NCBI GenBank assembly: GCA_016705005.1
Contig: JADIZB010000018.1
Coordinates: 1-33,798 of the forward strand
Source of the DNA: Bacteroidales bacterium
Lineage (GTDB): Bacteria; Bacteroidota; Bacteroidia; Bacteroidales; Lentimicrobiaceae
Reading direction: 5' to 3'
DNA: 33,798 nucleotides
Shown here piece by piece: positions 24,597-33,798 of the stretch. The notes beneath the pieces are model-generated. The model saw only the letters and a list, made by a program, of their open reading frames with translations, had not been told where the DNA came from and ran no database searches. Numbering within the stretch: position 1 is the first letter of the stretch; each line of letters opens with the position of its first letter. The translations under genes were made by a program, and so were the position numbers.

Positions 24597-27551
24597 ATGG
24601 AAAAAAAATATTGGAAGAGTACGGAAGAGTTTAACAACGAGGTTGTACCGGACTATAGTGAGAATCTGATCCCGGAAGGAAAGAACCTGCTTGATCTGAT
24701 TGATGAAGAGATAGCGCAGAAGCCATCATCCAGGCGTAATTTCCTTAAATTCTGCGGATTCAGTTTTGCTACAGCAGCCATTGCCAGCAGTTGTGAAAAT
24801 CCTGTAAAAAAGGCCATTCCATACCTTAATAAACCAGAGGATGTAACTCCAGGCATGGCCAGCCACTATGCCACTTCCTATTTCGATGGTTCAGAATACA
24901 ACAGCATCCTGGTTAAGGTGAGGGATGGACGCCCGATCAAAATTGAAGGCAACTCATTGTCTGATGTTACGAAAGGTGGCACAACCGCCCGGGTTCAGGC
25001 ATCTGTTCTCAGCCTTTATGATGGGATAGCCCGTCACAAGAGTCCGATAAAGGACGGAGAAGAATCAAACTGGTCGGCCGTCGATGCCGGGATTTCAGCA
25101 TCCCTGCGTGAAATCAGCGCTGCCGGTGGAACCATTGTACTTCTCACTTCGAATATCATCAGCCCTGCCACAAAAAAACTTATTGAAGAATTTAAGACTG
25201 CTTTCCCGGGTGTAAAACAGATCGTTTACGATCCTGTATCAGCCTCGGGAATTCTTGTAGCCAACCGGGACTCCTATGGACTGGGAGTGGTACCCGATTA
25301 CCTGTTCGACAAAGCAGATGTAATTGCTTCTTTCTCCGCCGATTTCCTTGGGACATGGCTCTCCCCCGCCGAATATACATCGCGCTATGCACAAAGCAGG
25401 AGCCTCACCAAAGGAGAGAAGAAACTCTCCTATCATATTCAGTTTGAAACCGGCATGACCATCACCGGAAGCAAGGCAGATAAAAGAGTTCCGGTGAAGC
25501 CCTCTGAAGAGGCCGGCCTGCTGTTGCAACTGTATAATGAAATTGCTGTGAAAGCCGGTCAGGCAGGTATTCCGGGTGGTGCATCACATGAAGCCATTCC
25601 TGCACTTGCTGTAAGGTTATGGGAAAACAAAGGCAAATCACTGGTGATATCCGGAAGCAATGATCCGAATCAGCAGATTGTGGTGAATGCCATCAATCAG
25701 TTGCTTGAAAACAATGGTGCAACCATAGACTTCGGCGCGCCGTTGCTGACAAGACAGGCTTTCGACAATGAAATGGAAGAGCTTGTCAGCCAAATGAATG
25801 CAGGAAGCATTCAGGGCCTGATTCTTTGGAATGTAAATCCTGCTTATGATTATCATAACCCTGATGCATTCATTTCAGGGATCGGAAAAGTGAAGCTGAC
25901 TGTTTCTTTTGGTTCAGTACAGGACGAGAGCCAGGAATTCGTGAAATATATACTCCCGGCCCATCATTATCTGGAATCATGGGATGATGCTGAACCCAAA
26001 CGCGGTTATTTCAGCCTAGCACAACCCACCATCAGGCCAATTTTCAGCACCCGCCAGCCACAGGAATCCCTGATGAAATGGATTGGCAAAGAAGGAGACT
26101 ATTATACTTATCTGAAGAACCACTGGATGACTGAGATCCTGAAGGCAGGTGAAACAGAATGGAAAAAGACACTTCAGAGCGGAGTATATCAATATGAAAC
26201 GGTCACAATGCCCGTTGTTTCAATGAATACTGCGCTGATAGCACCTGCTGCACAGGCACTATCTTCAGTAAAGAAGAGTGAACAGATAGAAATTGTCCTT
26301 AACCAGAACCTGGCAATGGGAAACGGGATGCACACCAACAACCCGTGGCTGATGGAACTGCCTGATCCCGTTTCAAAAGTCTGCTGGGACAATTTCGCAT
26401 CCGTTTCTGCCGAAACTGCTTCGAAACTTGGCGTTGCCTCCGGCAATATGCTGAATATAGACGGCATGGAATTGCCTGTGTTTTTACAACCCGGTCAGGC
26501 TGCAGGAACTATATCGGTAGCTATCGGTTATGGACATACTCGTTTCGGAAAGGTTGCCGATGGTATAGGTGTGAATGTTTACCCCCTTGCAACCTATGAA
26601 AATGGCACGCTCCGGCTGTCAACCGACAAAGCTAAAGTTGAAAAATCAGGTAACGACTATTTACTGGCCACCACCCAGATGCACGGGAGTATGGAAGGCC
26701 GTCCGATAGTGCGTGAAACCGTACTTGGAAGTTACCTTGAAAGCCCCGATGCCGGGAATGAGATACATGCCGAGCATGAGAAAAAGCATGTTACCTTATA
26801 TAAGGAAACAGAATATAAAGGTCATCACTGGGCAATGGCCATCGATCTGAATGCCTGCACGGGTTGCAGTGCCTGCGTAATTGCCTGCCAGGCCGAAAAT
26901 AATATTCCGGTGGTTGGTAAAGAAGAGGTGATGAAAACCAGGATCATGCACTGGATTAGAATCGATCGTTATTATGCCGGTGATGAGAAGAATCCGGAAG
27001 TGGTATTTCAGCCATTGATGTGCCAGCATTGCGACAATGCTCCCTGCGAAAACGTTTGCCCGGTATCGGCAACCAACCACAGCAGTGAGGGTCTCAACCA
27101 GATGGCCTACAATCGTTGTATCGGAACCAAATACTGTATCAACAACTGTCCGTACAAGGTTCGACGATTCAACTGGTTCAGGTATGCAACCAATCAGAAG
27201 TTTGATTATAATATGAATGATGATCTCAGCCGGATGGTTCTGAACCCGGATGTTACAGTGCGGGAGAGAGGTGTGGTTGAGAAATGCTCATTCTGTGTAC
27301 AACGCATCCAGGAGAAGAAACTACTTGCCAAAACAGAAAACCGCCCATTGCAGGATGGAGAGATATTACCGGCTTGTGCACAGGGATGCCCATCGAAGGC
27401 AATCGTCTTTGGCGACCTGAATGATCCGGGAAGCCGGGTTTCACAGTTGTTTAAAGATCCGAGAAACTACCATCTTCTTGAAGAACTGCATACGCTTCCG
27501 AAAGTTGGTTACCTTACACTGGTCAGGAACAGTGAAGAAAATAATGCCTGA
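24597..27551 (+). CDS. actB: ActB, molybdopterin-oxidoreductase-like and iron-sulfur subunit of alternative complex III
   Basis: 984 residues. A Tat-like signal, SSRRNFLKFCGFSF (Arg46-Arg47), precedes Cys66, which may be lipidated. Residues about 75-700 resemble a molybdopterin oxidoreductase that in ActB proteins carries no cofactor. The C-terminal part (about 745-960) is a ferredoxin-like domain with Cys clusters CTGCSACVIAC (from Cys754), CQHCDNAPCENVC, CIGTKYCINNC and CSFCVQRI...CAQGC, enough for four Fe-S clusters. It lies periplasmic-side on ActC and takes part in electron transfer. The 162-base gap from actA holds only short tandem-like words (GTTAACA). Confidence 0.95.
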   Translation: MEKKYWKSTEEFNNEVVPDYSENLIPEGKNLLDLIDEEIAQKPSSRRNFLKFCGFSFATAAIASSCENPVKKAIPYLNKPEDVTPGMASHYATSYFDGSEYNSILVKVRDGRPIKIEGNSLSDVTKGGTTARVQASVLSLYDGIARHKSPIKDGEESNWSAVDAGISASLREISAAGGTIVLLTSNIISPATKKLIEEFKTAFPGVKQIVYDPVSASGILVANRDSYGLGVVPDYLFDKADVIASFSADFLGTWLSPAEYTSRYAQSRSLTKGEKKLSYHIQFETGMTITGSKADKRVPVKPSEEAGLLLQLYNEIAVKAGQAGIPGGASHEAIPALAVRLWENKGKSLVISGSNDPNQQIVVNAINQLLENNGATIDFGAPLLTRQAFDNEMEELVSQMNAGSIQGLILWNVNPAYDYHNPDAFISGIGKVKLTVSFGSVQDESQEFVKYILPAHHYLESWDDAEPKRGYFSLAQPTIRPIFSTRQPQESLMKWIGKEGDYYTYLKNHWMTEILKAGETEWKKTLQSGVYQYETVTMPVVSMNTALIAPAAQALSSVKKSEQIEIVLNQNLAMGNGMHTNNPWLMELPDPVSKVCWDNFASVSAETASKLGVASGNMLNIDGMELPVFLQPGQAAGTISVAIGYGHTRFGKVADGIGVNVYPLATYENGTLRLSTDKAKVEKSGNDYLLATTQMHGSMEGRPIVRETVLGSYLESPDAGNEIHAEHEKKHVTLYKETEYKGHHWAMAIDLNACTGCSACVIACQAENNIPVVGKEEVMKTRIMHWIRIDRYYAGDEKNPEVVFQPLMCQHCDNAPCENVCPVSATNHSSEGLNQMAYNRCIGTKYCINNCPYKVRRFNWFRYATNQKFDYNMNDDLSRMVLNPDVTVRERGVVEKCSFCVQRIQEKKLLAKTENRPLQDGEILPACAQGCPSKAIVFGDLNDPGSRVSQLFKDPRNYHLLEELHTLPKVGYLTLVRNSEENNA

Positions 27552-27594
27552 ATTAGAGAAACAGATTGTTAGTAACAGATAAAAGCTTGACTTT

Positions 27595-28980
27595 ATGTAC
27601 AAAACTGAAGTAAGAGGGCCGCTGATTCTGGGTGATAAAAATTACCGGCAGATCAGTGACGATGTTATTGCCCCGATTAACCAGCCTATTCCCGGTTGGT
27701 GGAAAGTTGCTTTTTTCATCGCACTGCTGATGGGCATATTCGGGATACTGGCACTTTACCAGACCGTAGTCGTAGGACTGGGAACCTGGGGTGTAAATAA
27801 TTCGGTTGGATGGGGATGGGAAATTATAAATTTTGTCTGGTGGATCGGTATCGGGCATGCGGGAACTGCCTTCTCCATATTCCTGCTTATTCTCAGGCAG
27901 AAATGGAGAACTTCCATCAACAGGGCTGCAGAGGCAATGACTGTAGTAGCCGTTATGTGTGCTGCTATCTTCCCAGCCATTCATATGGGCCGCGTATGGC
28001 TTGCCTTCTTCATTTTTCCTTATCCGAACACCCGCGGATCCCTATGGGTCAATTTCAATTCCCCGCTTTTCTGGGACTTTATTGCCATCAGTGCCTACCT
28101 GCTGATTTCAGCTTCATTCTGGTATTTCGGTATGGTACCCGACTTCGCAACCATCCGTGATAAAGCCACTTCGAAAATCAAGAAAGCAGTTTATGGTTTC
28201 TTTGCCTTCGGGTGGACAGGTTCATCAAGGGAATGGTTACGCTACGAAGCACTCAGTTATGTTTTGGGAGGCATTGCAGCTGTGCTGGTTGTCTCTGTTC
28301 ACTCTATCGTTTCGACCGACTTTGCTGTTTCAGTAATCCCGGGCTGGCATACAACCGTATTCCCGCCATACTTCGTTGTTGGTGCTATCTTCTCTGGTTT
28401 CGCTATGGTGATGACTCTGATGATCATTATCAGGAAAATGTATAAATTTCAGGAATATGTCACTGATTCGCACCTGAACGCCATCGCCAAGATCCTGATT
28501 TTTGTTTCCCTGATCATGGGAACGGCCTATGCCACAGAGGTCTTTATCGGCTGGTATTCAGGCAGTGAATATGAAATGTTTACCTTTTTCAAGAACCGGG
28601 TAACCGGCGACTATGCCTTTCAGTTCTGGGCTATGGTAGTCTGTAATGCCTTCATTCCACAATTGTTCTGGTTTAAAAAAGTCAGGCAAAATTTAACGAT
28701 GGCCTTTATCATTTCCATCTTCATAAATATTGGTATGTGGTATGAGCGTTTCAACATTCTGATCACCTCTCTTTCAAAGGATTATCTGCCATCAAGCTGG
28801 ACAACTTATTCCCCTACCTGGGTTGAAATTGGAATCTATGTCGGAACCCTGGGTTTGTTCACGATGGGGGTGCTTCTGTTCTTTAAGTATATCCCGATGA
28901 TTGCCATCAGCGAGGTCAAAAGTGTGCTGAAGGTAAGCACTCCGGTAACTAACGAAAAAAAACACATGAGCCATGAATAA
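27595..28980 (+). CDS. actC: ActC, NrfD-like quinol-oxidising membrane subunit
   Basis: 461 residues with about ten TM helices, the NrfD/PsrC fold. Segments such as WWIGIGHAGTAFS, FPAIHMGRVWLAFFIFPYPN and GWYSGSEYEMFTFFKNR are typical of ActC and lie near the proposed quinol site. Starting at this Met keeps the usual N-terminal amphipathic stretch. It overlaps actD by 8 bases. It is the membrane partner of ActB in alternative complex III. Confidence 0.94.
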   Translation: MYKTEVRGPLILGDKNYRQISDDVIAPINQPIPGWWKVAFFIALLMGIFGILALYQTVVVGLGTWGVNNSVGWGWEIINFVWWIGIGHAGTAFSIFLLILRQKWRTSINRAAEAMTVVAVMCAAIFPAIHMGRVWLAFFIFPYPNTRGSLWVNFNSPLFWDFIAISAYLLISASFWYFGMVPDFATIRDKATSKIKKAVYGFFAFGWTGSSREWLRYEALSYVLGGIAAVLVVSVHSIVSTDFAVSVIPGWHTTVFPPYFVVGAIFSGFAMVMTLMIIIRKMYKFQEYVTDSHLNAIAKILIFVSLIMGTAYATEVFIGWYSGSEYEMFTFFKNRVTGDYAFQFWAMVVCNAFIPQLFWFKKVRQNLTMAFIISIFINIGMWYERFNILITSLSKDYLPSSWTTYSPTWVEIGIYVGTLGLFTMGVLLFFKYIPMIAISEVKSVLKVSTPVTNEKKHMSHE

Positions 28981-29500
28981 AACCAGTATTATAGGCGTAT
29001 TTGATGAAGAGCATGCCCTGTTGGCTGCCGTAGATCAGGTCAAGAAGGAGGGCATTGAAATCAATGAAATATACACCCCCTACCCGATGCATGAAGTGCT
29101 TGAAGCAATGGGTAATAAGACAAGGTTCACTTTTGCTGCTTTTCTTTATGGATTCATCGGGGCATCAAGTGTACTTGCCTTTCTGTATTACACTTCAGTG
29201 ATTGACTGGCCGATTAATTATGGCGGCAAACCAACCAATGCTTTCCCTTCATTCATCGTGGTCACCATTATATTAACCATTCTTACGGTGACCCTGGCAA
29301 GCCTCTTTACCTTTTCGGCCAGAGCAGCAATTTATCCGGGCAAGGCTTATATCCTGCCTGACAGCAGGTCAACCGATGATAAATTTGTGATTGTATTTGA
29401 TAAATCAATGTTAAAAGGCGGTGCAGAAAAACTGAATGCGTTGCTTTTTGAAAAAGGTGCAGTTGAAGTATATGAAAAAGAGTTACAACCTCAAATTTAA
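28973..29500 (+). CDS. actD: ActD (DUF3341) subunit of alternative complex III
   Basis: 175 residues. A soluble N-terminal domain (IIGVFDEEHALLAAVDQVKKEG) is followed by two TM helices (about 56-76 and 96-116) and a short C-terminal domain, the DUF3341 architecture. Its start overlaps the end of actC by 8 bases, and actE begins 7 bases after its stop. It stabilises the membrane part of the complex; no cofactor is expected. Confidence 0.93.
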   Translation: MNKTSIIGVFDEEHALLAAVDQVKKEGIEINEIYTPYPMHEVLEAMGNKTRFTFAAFLYGFIGASSVLAFLYYTSVIDWPINYGGKPTNAFPSFIVVTIILTILTVTLASLFTFSARAAIYPGKAYILPDSRSTDDKFVIVFDKSMLKGGAEKLNALLFEKGAVEVYEKELQPQI

Positions 29501-29507
29501 GCGGCAC

Positions 29508-30086
29508 ATGATACTCAAAAAATCTATAACAACCCTTTCAATAGCTGTAGGAATTCTGCTCATGGGTTCCTCGTGCGACCGCACACGCAACGATAAAGGG
29601 TACGAGTATTTTCCTGATATGGTCCATTCATTGACGTATGAAACCTATGCCGTAAATCCGGCGATGGCCGACAGTCATGCTATGCGCCTTCCGGCTGAAA
29701 ATACTATTTCGCGGGAGATGATCCCTTATGCTTATCCTGCAACCATTGAAGGCAGGGCACAGGCTGCCGCTGAACTGTTGAATCCACTGGAAGCCACTCC
29801 TGATAATCTGGCAAGAGGAAAAGAAATGTTTACTGTTTTCTGCCAGAACTGTCACGGTGAAAGCGGAAACGGGGATGGCTATTTGTTTACCAGCGGCAGA
29901 TTTTCGATCAAGCCAGCCTCTCTGCTCTCAGAGAAAATGCTGGCTGCACCCGAAGGTGATATCTTCCATGTAATTACAGCAGGTTTCAATGTTATGGGCC
30001 CCCACGGGCATATGATCCGCCCGGCCGACCGCTGGAAAATTGCCATGTATGTCAAGAATGAACTGCAAAATAAAACCGTAAAATAA
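29508..30086 (+). CDS. actE: ActE, mono-heme cytochrome c lipoprotein of alternative complex III
   Basis: 192 residues from the ATG at 29508, chosen over in-frame upstream Met codons because it gives a clean lipoprotein signal ending in LLMGSSC. One heme motif, CQNCHGESGNGDG, and a downstream GPHGHMIRPADRW supply the expected ActE core; the Met is the likely axial ligand. It passes electrons from ActA toward the terminal acceptor. It sits between actD and actF in the operon. Confidence 0.93.
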   Translation: MILKKSITTLSIAVGILLMGSSCDRTRNDKGYEYFPDMVHSLTYETYAVNPAMADSHAMRLPAENTISREMIPYAYPATIEGRAQAAAELLNPLEATPDNLARGKEMFTVFCQNCHGESGNGDGYLFTSGRFSIKPASLLSEKMLAAPEGDIFHVITAGFNVMGPHGHMIRPADRWKIAMYVKNELQNKTVK

Positions 30087-30096
30087 AGGAGCGGCA

Positions 30097-31259
30097 ATGG
30101 ATACAAGATTTACATTTTCAAAACGCTTTCAATACACAGCAATAGCCCTGTTGATACTGGGAGCTGCCGTTATAGCCTATGGTTTTATCACGCAACCCGA
30201 CAGGGCCTGGGGCAAAACCTGCTGCTGAACAATTATTACTTTCTTTCGCTTGCCATCGGCGCCAGTTTCTTTCTGGCACTTCAGCATATTTCCCAGTCAG
30301 GATGGTCATCCATGTTCAAAAGAGTACCTGAAGCCATGATGGCCTTTGTTCCCTATGCCGGTGTGATCATGCTTCTGCTTTATTTCGGCATGCATTCACT
30401 CTACCACTGGAGCCATGAAGAAGCCCTCGCCAGTGATGCCATCATTCAGCACAAAGCTCCTTATCTGAACATTCCTTTCTTTTTCATAAGGATGATACTG
30501 TTCTTCATGGCCTGGACAGTGATGACCAGATTACTCAGGAAAGCTTCGCTCAATGAGGATAAAACCGGGGTTGCTGAATTTTGAGAAAAGCGAGCTGTTG
30601 TCGAAAATACACATCTTCCTGCTTGCCATTACCTTCTCATTTGCAACTTTTGACTGGATTTGTCACTTGATGTACACTGGTTCCAGCACCATATTTTCAC
30701 TCAGAAATTTTGTTGCCGCATTTTATCATGGCACAGCAGTCATCGCATTGGTTGTGATCCTGCTACACCAGAAAGGACACTTTCCATCACTCAACAAGAG
30801 TCATTTACTTGATTTCTCCAGATATATCTTCATGCTTTCAATTGTTTGGGGACATTTTACCTTTTCTCAATTTATGCTGATCTGGTATGCAAATATTCCG
30901 GAAGAAACCATTTACTTTTATGAGCGCTGGCACAGCGGGTTTAAAGTTATTTTTATGTGAACTTCTTCATCAACTGGTTTCTGCCATTTACACTGATGCT
31001 TTCGCAGGTTACAAATAAAAATATTCATGTTGTAAAAGCCCTTGCCATTGTTCTGATTGCCGGACAATACATTGACCTTTACGAGCAGATTTTCCCCACA
31101 ATTTTACATGCACCGGTATTCGGTCTGATTGAAGTAGGTTTCTTTGCCGGATTTGCCGGATTGTTTTTACTTGTTGTTGGCAAAGCGCTGGCCAGTGCTG
31201 ATCTGATACCAAAAAATCATCCTTATCTGGAAGAAAGTCTGCATCATCATCTGCATTGA
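30097..31259 (+). CDS. actF: ActF, second membrane quinol subunit of alternative complex III, frameshifted
   Basis: About 387 residues when joined. It starts at ATG 30097 after a good ribosome-binding site (AAAGGAG). The sequence is all membrane helices: FQYTAIALLILGAAVIAYGF, then FLSLAIGASFFLALQHISQ, YAGVIMLLLYFGMHSLYHW, and the C-terminal EVGFFAGFAGLFLLVVGKAL. Frame changes lie near 30215, 30560 and 30955, and the family sequence continues across each (for example LRKASLNEDK then LLNFEKSEL; GFKVIF then NFFINWFLPF). ActF resembles ActC and stabilises the complex. The frames are probably disrupted by sequence errors. Confidence 0.85.
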
Positions 31260-31300
31260 TTTCAGGATTTCGTTCCGTATACTTACTAAATTAAAACATC

Positions 31301-32090
31301 ATGAAAATCAGCATTGCGGTACTGGTTATTACCTTTGTAGTCACCCTGAATCTCCAGGGGGCAGGTACCTGCTACCCGTGACATTACATCACCGCAGACT
31401 GGAAATAGGGATTGATGAGCACCTGGATGAATACATCCCGGACGACCTGACCTTTACAGGCTCCGATGGAAACCTTATAATCTGAAACAACTGATAAACA
31501 AAACCACCGTTTTGATGTTTGTGTATTACCGTTGTCCGGGGAATCTGCAGTCCGCTGATGACCAATGTAGCTGAAATCATCAGTAAGACCGACCTTGCAC
31601 TGGGCAAGGATTTTCAGGTGATTACCATTAGCTTCGATCAGCGTGAGGGAACAGATCTGGCCATTAAAAAGAAAGCGAATTATCTCAAACTGATAAAGAA
31701 AGATGTTGATGAAACCGGCTGGAATTTTTATACCGGCGACAGTCTGAACATTGCCAGGGCAACCAATGCCGTGGGATTCAGGTTTAAGAAAACCGGTAAT
31801 GACTTCCTGCATTCTGCAACCCTGATGATGATTAGTCCTGATGGAAAAGCAACCCGGTATCTTCAGGAACCTACTTCCTGCCTTTTGAGTTTAAAATATG
31901 GCCGTGGTGGAAGGCTTCCGAAGGAAAAACCGGACCTACAATCTTCAGGATTCTTCAGTTCTGCTATTCATACGACCCGGCAGGTCAGCAATATGTACTG
32001 AACATCACCAAAATGGCAGGAACTTTAATTCTGGGTCTAGGAGCAATCATATTCCCTTTTCCTGGTGTTTTAAACCCCGTAAAAAGATAA
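31301..32090 (+). CDS. SCO1/SenC-type copper chaperone, frameshifted
   Basis: About 260 residues when joined. A signal peptide (MKISIAVLVITFVVTLNLQG) is followed by a thioredoxin-like SCO domain. The copper motif CPGICSP is recovered at about 31534-31552 if one extra A is removed, and the conserved His is in NDFLHSATLMMI. The protein ends in a hydrophobic helix (about 32010-32080). SCO proteins load copper into CuA of oxidase subunit II. Frame changes lie near 31355, 31430, 31480, 31545 and 31870. It stands between actF and coxA, where a subunit II gene is often found. Confidence 0.82.
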
Positions 32091-32111
32091 TATCAAACAA
32101 AGAATAATCAA

Positions 32112-33720
32112 ATGACGGAACAAACACAACACAAGCGCGGCCCAACTACCTGGAATACAGGGGTAAATACTCCGGTATTATGGGGTGGCTGACTTCGACT
32201 GATCATAAGCGGATCGGGCTCATGTATTTTTATGCGATGATGACATTCTTTGCTTTCCGGTGTCGTCATGGGCCTGTTGATGACGGGCAGCTCATCGCTC
32301 CGGGTGAACACTCATGGGAGCCCAGACCTATAACGGACTTTTTACAGTCCATGGCCTGACAATGATTTTCTTTTTGTTATTCCGGGTGTGGCAGCCGTTT
32401 TCGGAAATCTTTTTATGCCCATCATGATTGGGGCGAAGGATGTTTTCTTCGAGGCTTAATCTGTTCAGCTGGTACCTGTATATGATCAGGCCGTAATCGT
32501 TCTCTCTTCGCAATTTATGGGCGACGGCCCGCGACACCGGCTGGACCTTTTATGCTCCCTATGGTTTAAAAACACAGACCAATGTCGTTGCCGCAATTAC
32601 AGGAGCCTTTATTCTCGGGTTCTCATCCATTCTGACGGGATGAACTTCATAGTAACTATGCACCGCCTCAGGGCTCAGGTATGGGCTGGATGCGGATGCC
32701 GCTGTTTGCTGGACCCTCTATGGAACCGGCTGGATTCGGTGTTGGCAACACCTGTTGTAGGTATAACATTTCTGATGGTGATAGCAGAACGAATGCTGGG
32801 TATTGGGTTCTTTGATCCAGCCATAGGCGGCGACCCTATTCTTTACCAACATCTCTTCTGGATCTACTCCCACCCTGCTGTCTATATTATGATCCTGCCT
32901 GCCTGCCATAGGGGCCATCACACGAAATTGTAATCACATTTTCGCGAAAAACAGTCTTTGGATACAGCGCGATGGTAATTTCGAGCATGGCCATTGCTTT
33001 TGTAGGGTACTTTGTCTGGGGACACCATATGTACACCTCAGGAATGAGTACGCACTACTGCCCGCTGGGTGTTCTCGCCTTATCCACTTTTCTGGACGCC
33101 ATTCCATCTGCCATCAAGGTCTTCAACTGGACGGCAACATTATATAAAGGCTCTATCAACATGCAGACACCGTTCTTTTGGGCGATGGGCTTATTTTTGT
33201 CTTTATGATCGGTGGATTTTCCGGACTGGTTCTGGGATTTCACTTTGCAACCGACATTCACGTCCACGATACTGCTTTTGTGGTGGCACATTTTCCCTAC
33301 ATTGTATTCGGAAGTACCGGATTTGCATTTTTGGCCTTTCATTACTGGTATCCTAAAATATACGGAAAGATATACAATGGTAAAATCGCCAACATAGGTC
33401 TGATCATCTTCTTTACCGGATTTAATGTGCTGTACTTTGATGTTCATTCTTGGTATCGTAAGGTGTGCCGCGCCGCTATTACGATTATCTTGAGCAGTTT
33501 CATTCTCTCAATATAGTTTCAACAGTAGGATCGTGGATCATGGCTACCGGGCTGATCATCGTGATTATGTAAATCTCCTCAGGGCCTTTAGAGGTTTCCG
33601 GAAGGGAAATTGATAACCCATGGGACGGCAGAACGCGGGGTGGCAGGTGCTTCACCTCCGATTCTTGAGAACTTCGAAGAAATTCCGGTAGTTGACCACG
33701 AACCATACGATTACAAATAA
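32112..33720 (+). CDS. coxA: Cytochrome c oxidase subunit I (caa3, A2-type), frameshifted
   Basis: About 536 residues when joined. Ligand segments are recognisable: GLFTVHGLTMIF near 32335, YSHPAVYIMILP (32865-32900, metal-B His and the cross-linked Tyr), WGHHMYTSGMS (33017-33049) and HVHDTAFVVAHFPY (from 33262). The YS before HPAVY, in place of the GHPEV of A1 oxidases, marks an A2-type enzyme like the Rhodothermus caa3. The second His of HFH reads Pro (33295-33297), a ligand that must be His in a working enzyme. Several frame changes (for example near 32190, 32260, 32370, 32690 and 33190) and the Pro point to sequence error. It reduces O2 with electrons from ActABCDEF. Confidence 0.88.
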
Positions 33721-33731
33721 ACAATCTGAGC

Positions 33732-33798
33732 ATGGAAACAACTGCAACCCATCATGCAGATATGCACCGCGACGACGACGCCTCAAAAATAGGCATGT
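33732..33798 (+). CDS. coxC: Cytochrome c oxidase subunit III, start only
   Basis: Only the first 22 codons (METTATHHADMHRDDDASKI) are in the window; the rest is beyond the edge. The His/Asp-rich start and its position just after coxA match subunit III of Bacteroidetes caa3 oxidases. Confidence 0.6.
   Translation, partial: METTATHHADMHRDDDASKIGM

Noticed and set aside
30097..32090. Programmed frameshifting in actF and sco
   Set aside because: There are too many shifts, at unrelated sites and in both directions, with no slippery sequence or pseudoknot pattern.

Overview
The window looks like a piece of a Bacteroidota (Bacteroidetes) chromosome from a facultative or microaerobic respirer. The evidence is Bacteroidetes-style promoter boxes (TAnnTTTG), an alternative complex III operon leading into a caa3-type oxidase, a clade II nitrous oxide reductase cluster, and moderately AT-rich sequence with lipoprotein-type signal peptides. 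Almost every gene belongs to respiration or to handling nitric oxide.

Layout: (1) 1-4512 holds an RND efflux pump and an outer-membrane phospholipase A-like gene, both broken into several reading frames. (2) 4607-7823 is a nitrosative-stress block: a DUF438/hemerythrin/PAS protein, an Rrf2 regulator with a Cys cluster, the di-iron repair protein RIC and a second hemerythrin protein. Rrf2 and RIC are divergent. (3) 7824-9425 is an AT-rich insert with a lipocalin-like secreted protein followed by an imperfect palindrome. (4) 9426-15927 is the nos cluster: cytochrome c lipoprotein, nosZ, a NosB-like membrane protein, nosL, nosD, nosF, nosY. (5) 15936-16926 is a complete IS1595-family element with matching ends and an 8-bp target duplication, inserted right after nosY. 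(6) 17012-20684, on the minus strand, holds a fasciclin lipoprotein and an Rrf2 - subunit II - subunit I operon. This encodes an atypical heme-copper enzyme whose CuB-site His is Asp and whose subunit II has lost its CuA ligands, probably a non-canonical NO reductase. (7) tRNA-Ser(CGA) and a beta-barrel-like protein lie at 21313-22399. (8) 22947-33798 holds actABCDEF, sco, coxA and the start of coxC; from about 30,200 onward these frames are broken.

Read together, the genes form a plausible chain: quinol to NO reductase (NO to N2O), then a cytochrome c to NosZ (N2O to N2), alongside quinol to alternative complex III to an A2-type oxygen reductase. Two NsrR-like Rrf2 regulators with nearby palindromes look like the switches. 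No nitrate or nitrite reductase is visible here.

Quality caveat: frameshifts are dense in roughly the first 4.2 kb and the last 3.6 kb and absent from the long ORFs between. Conserved motifs continue across the breaks. This is most simply explained by indel errors near contig ends rather than by gene decay.
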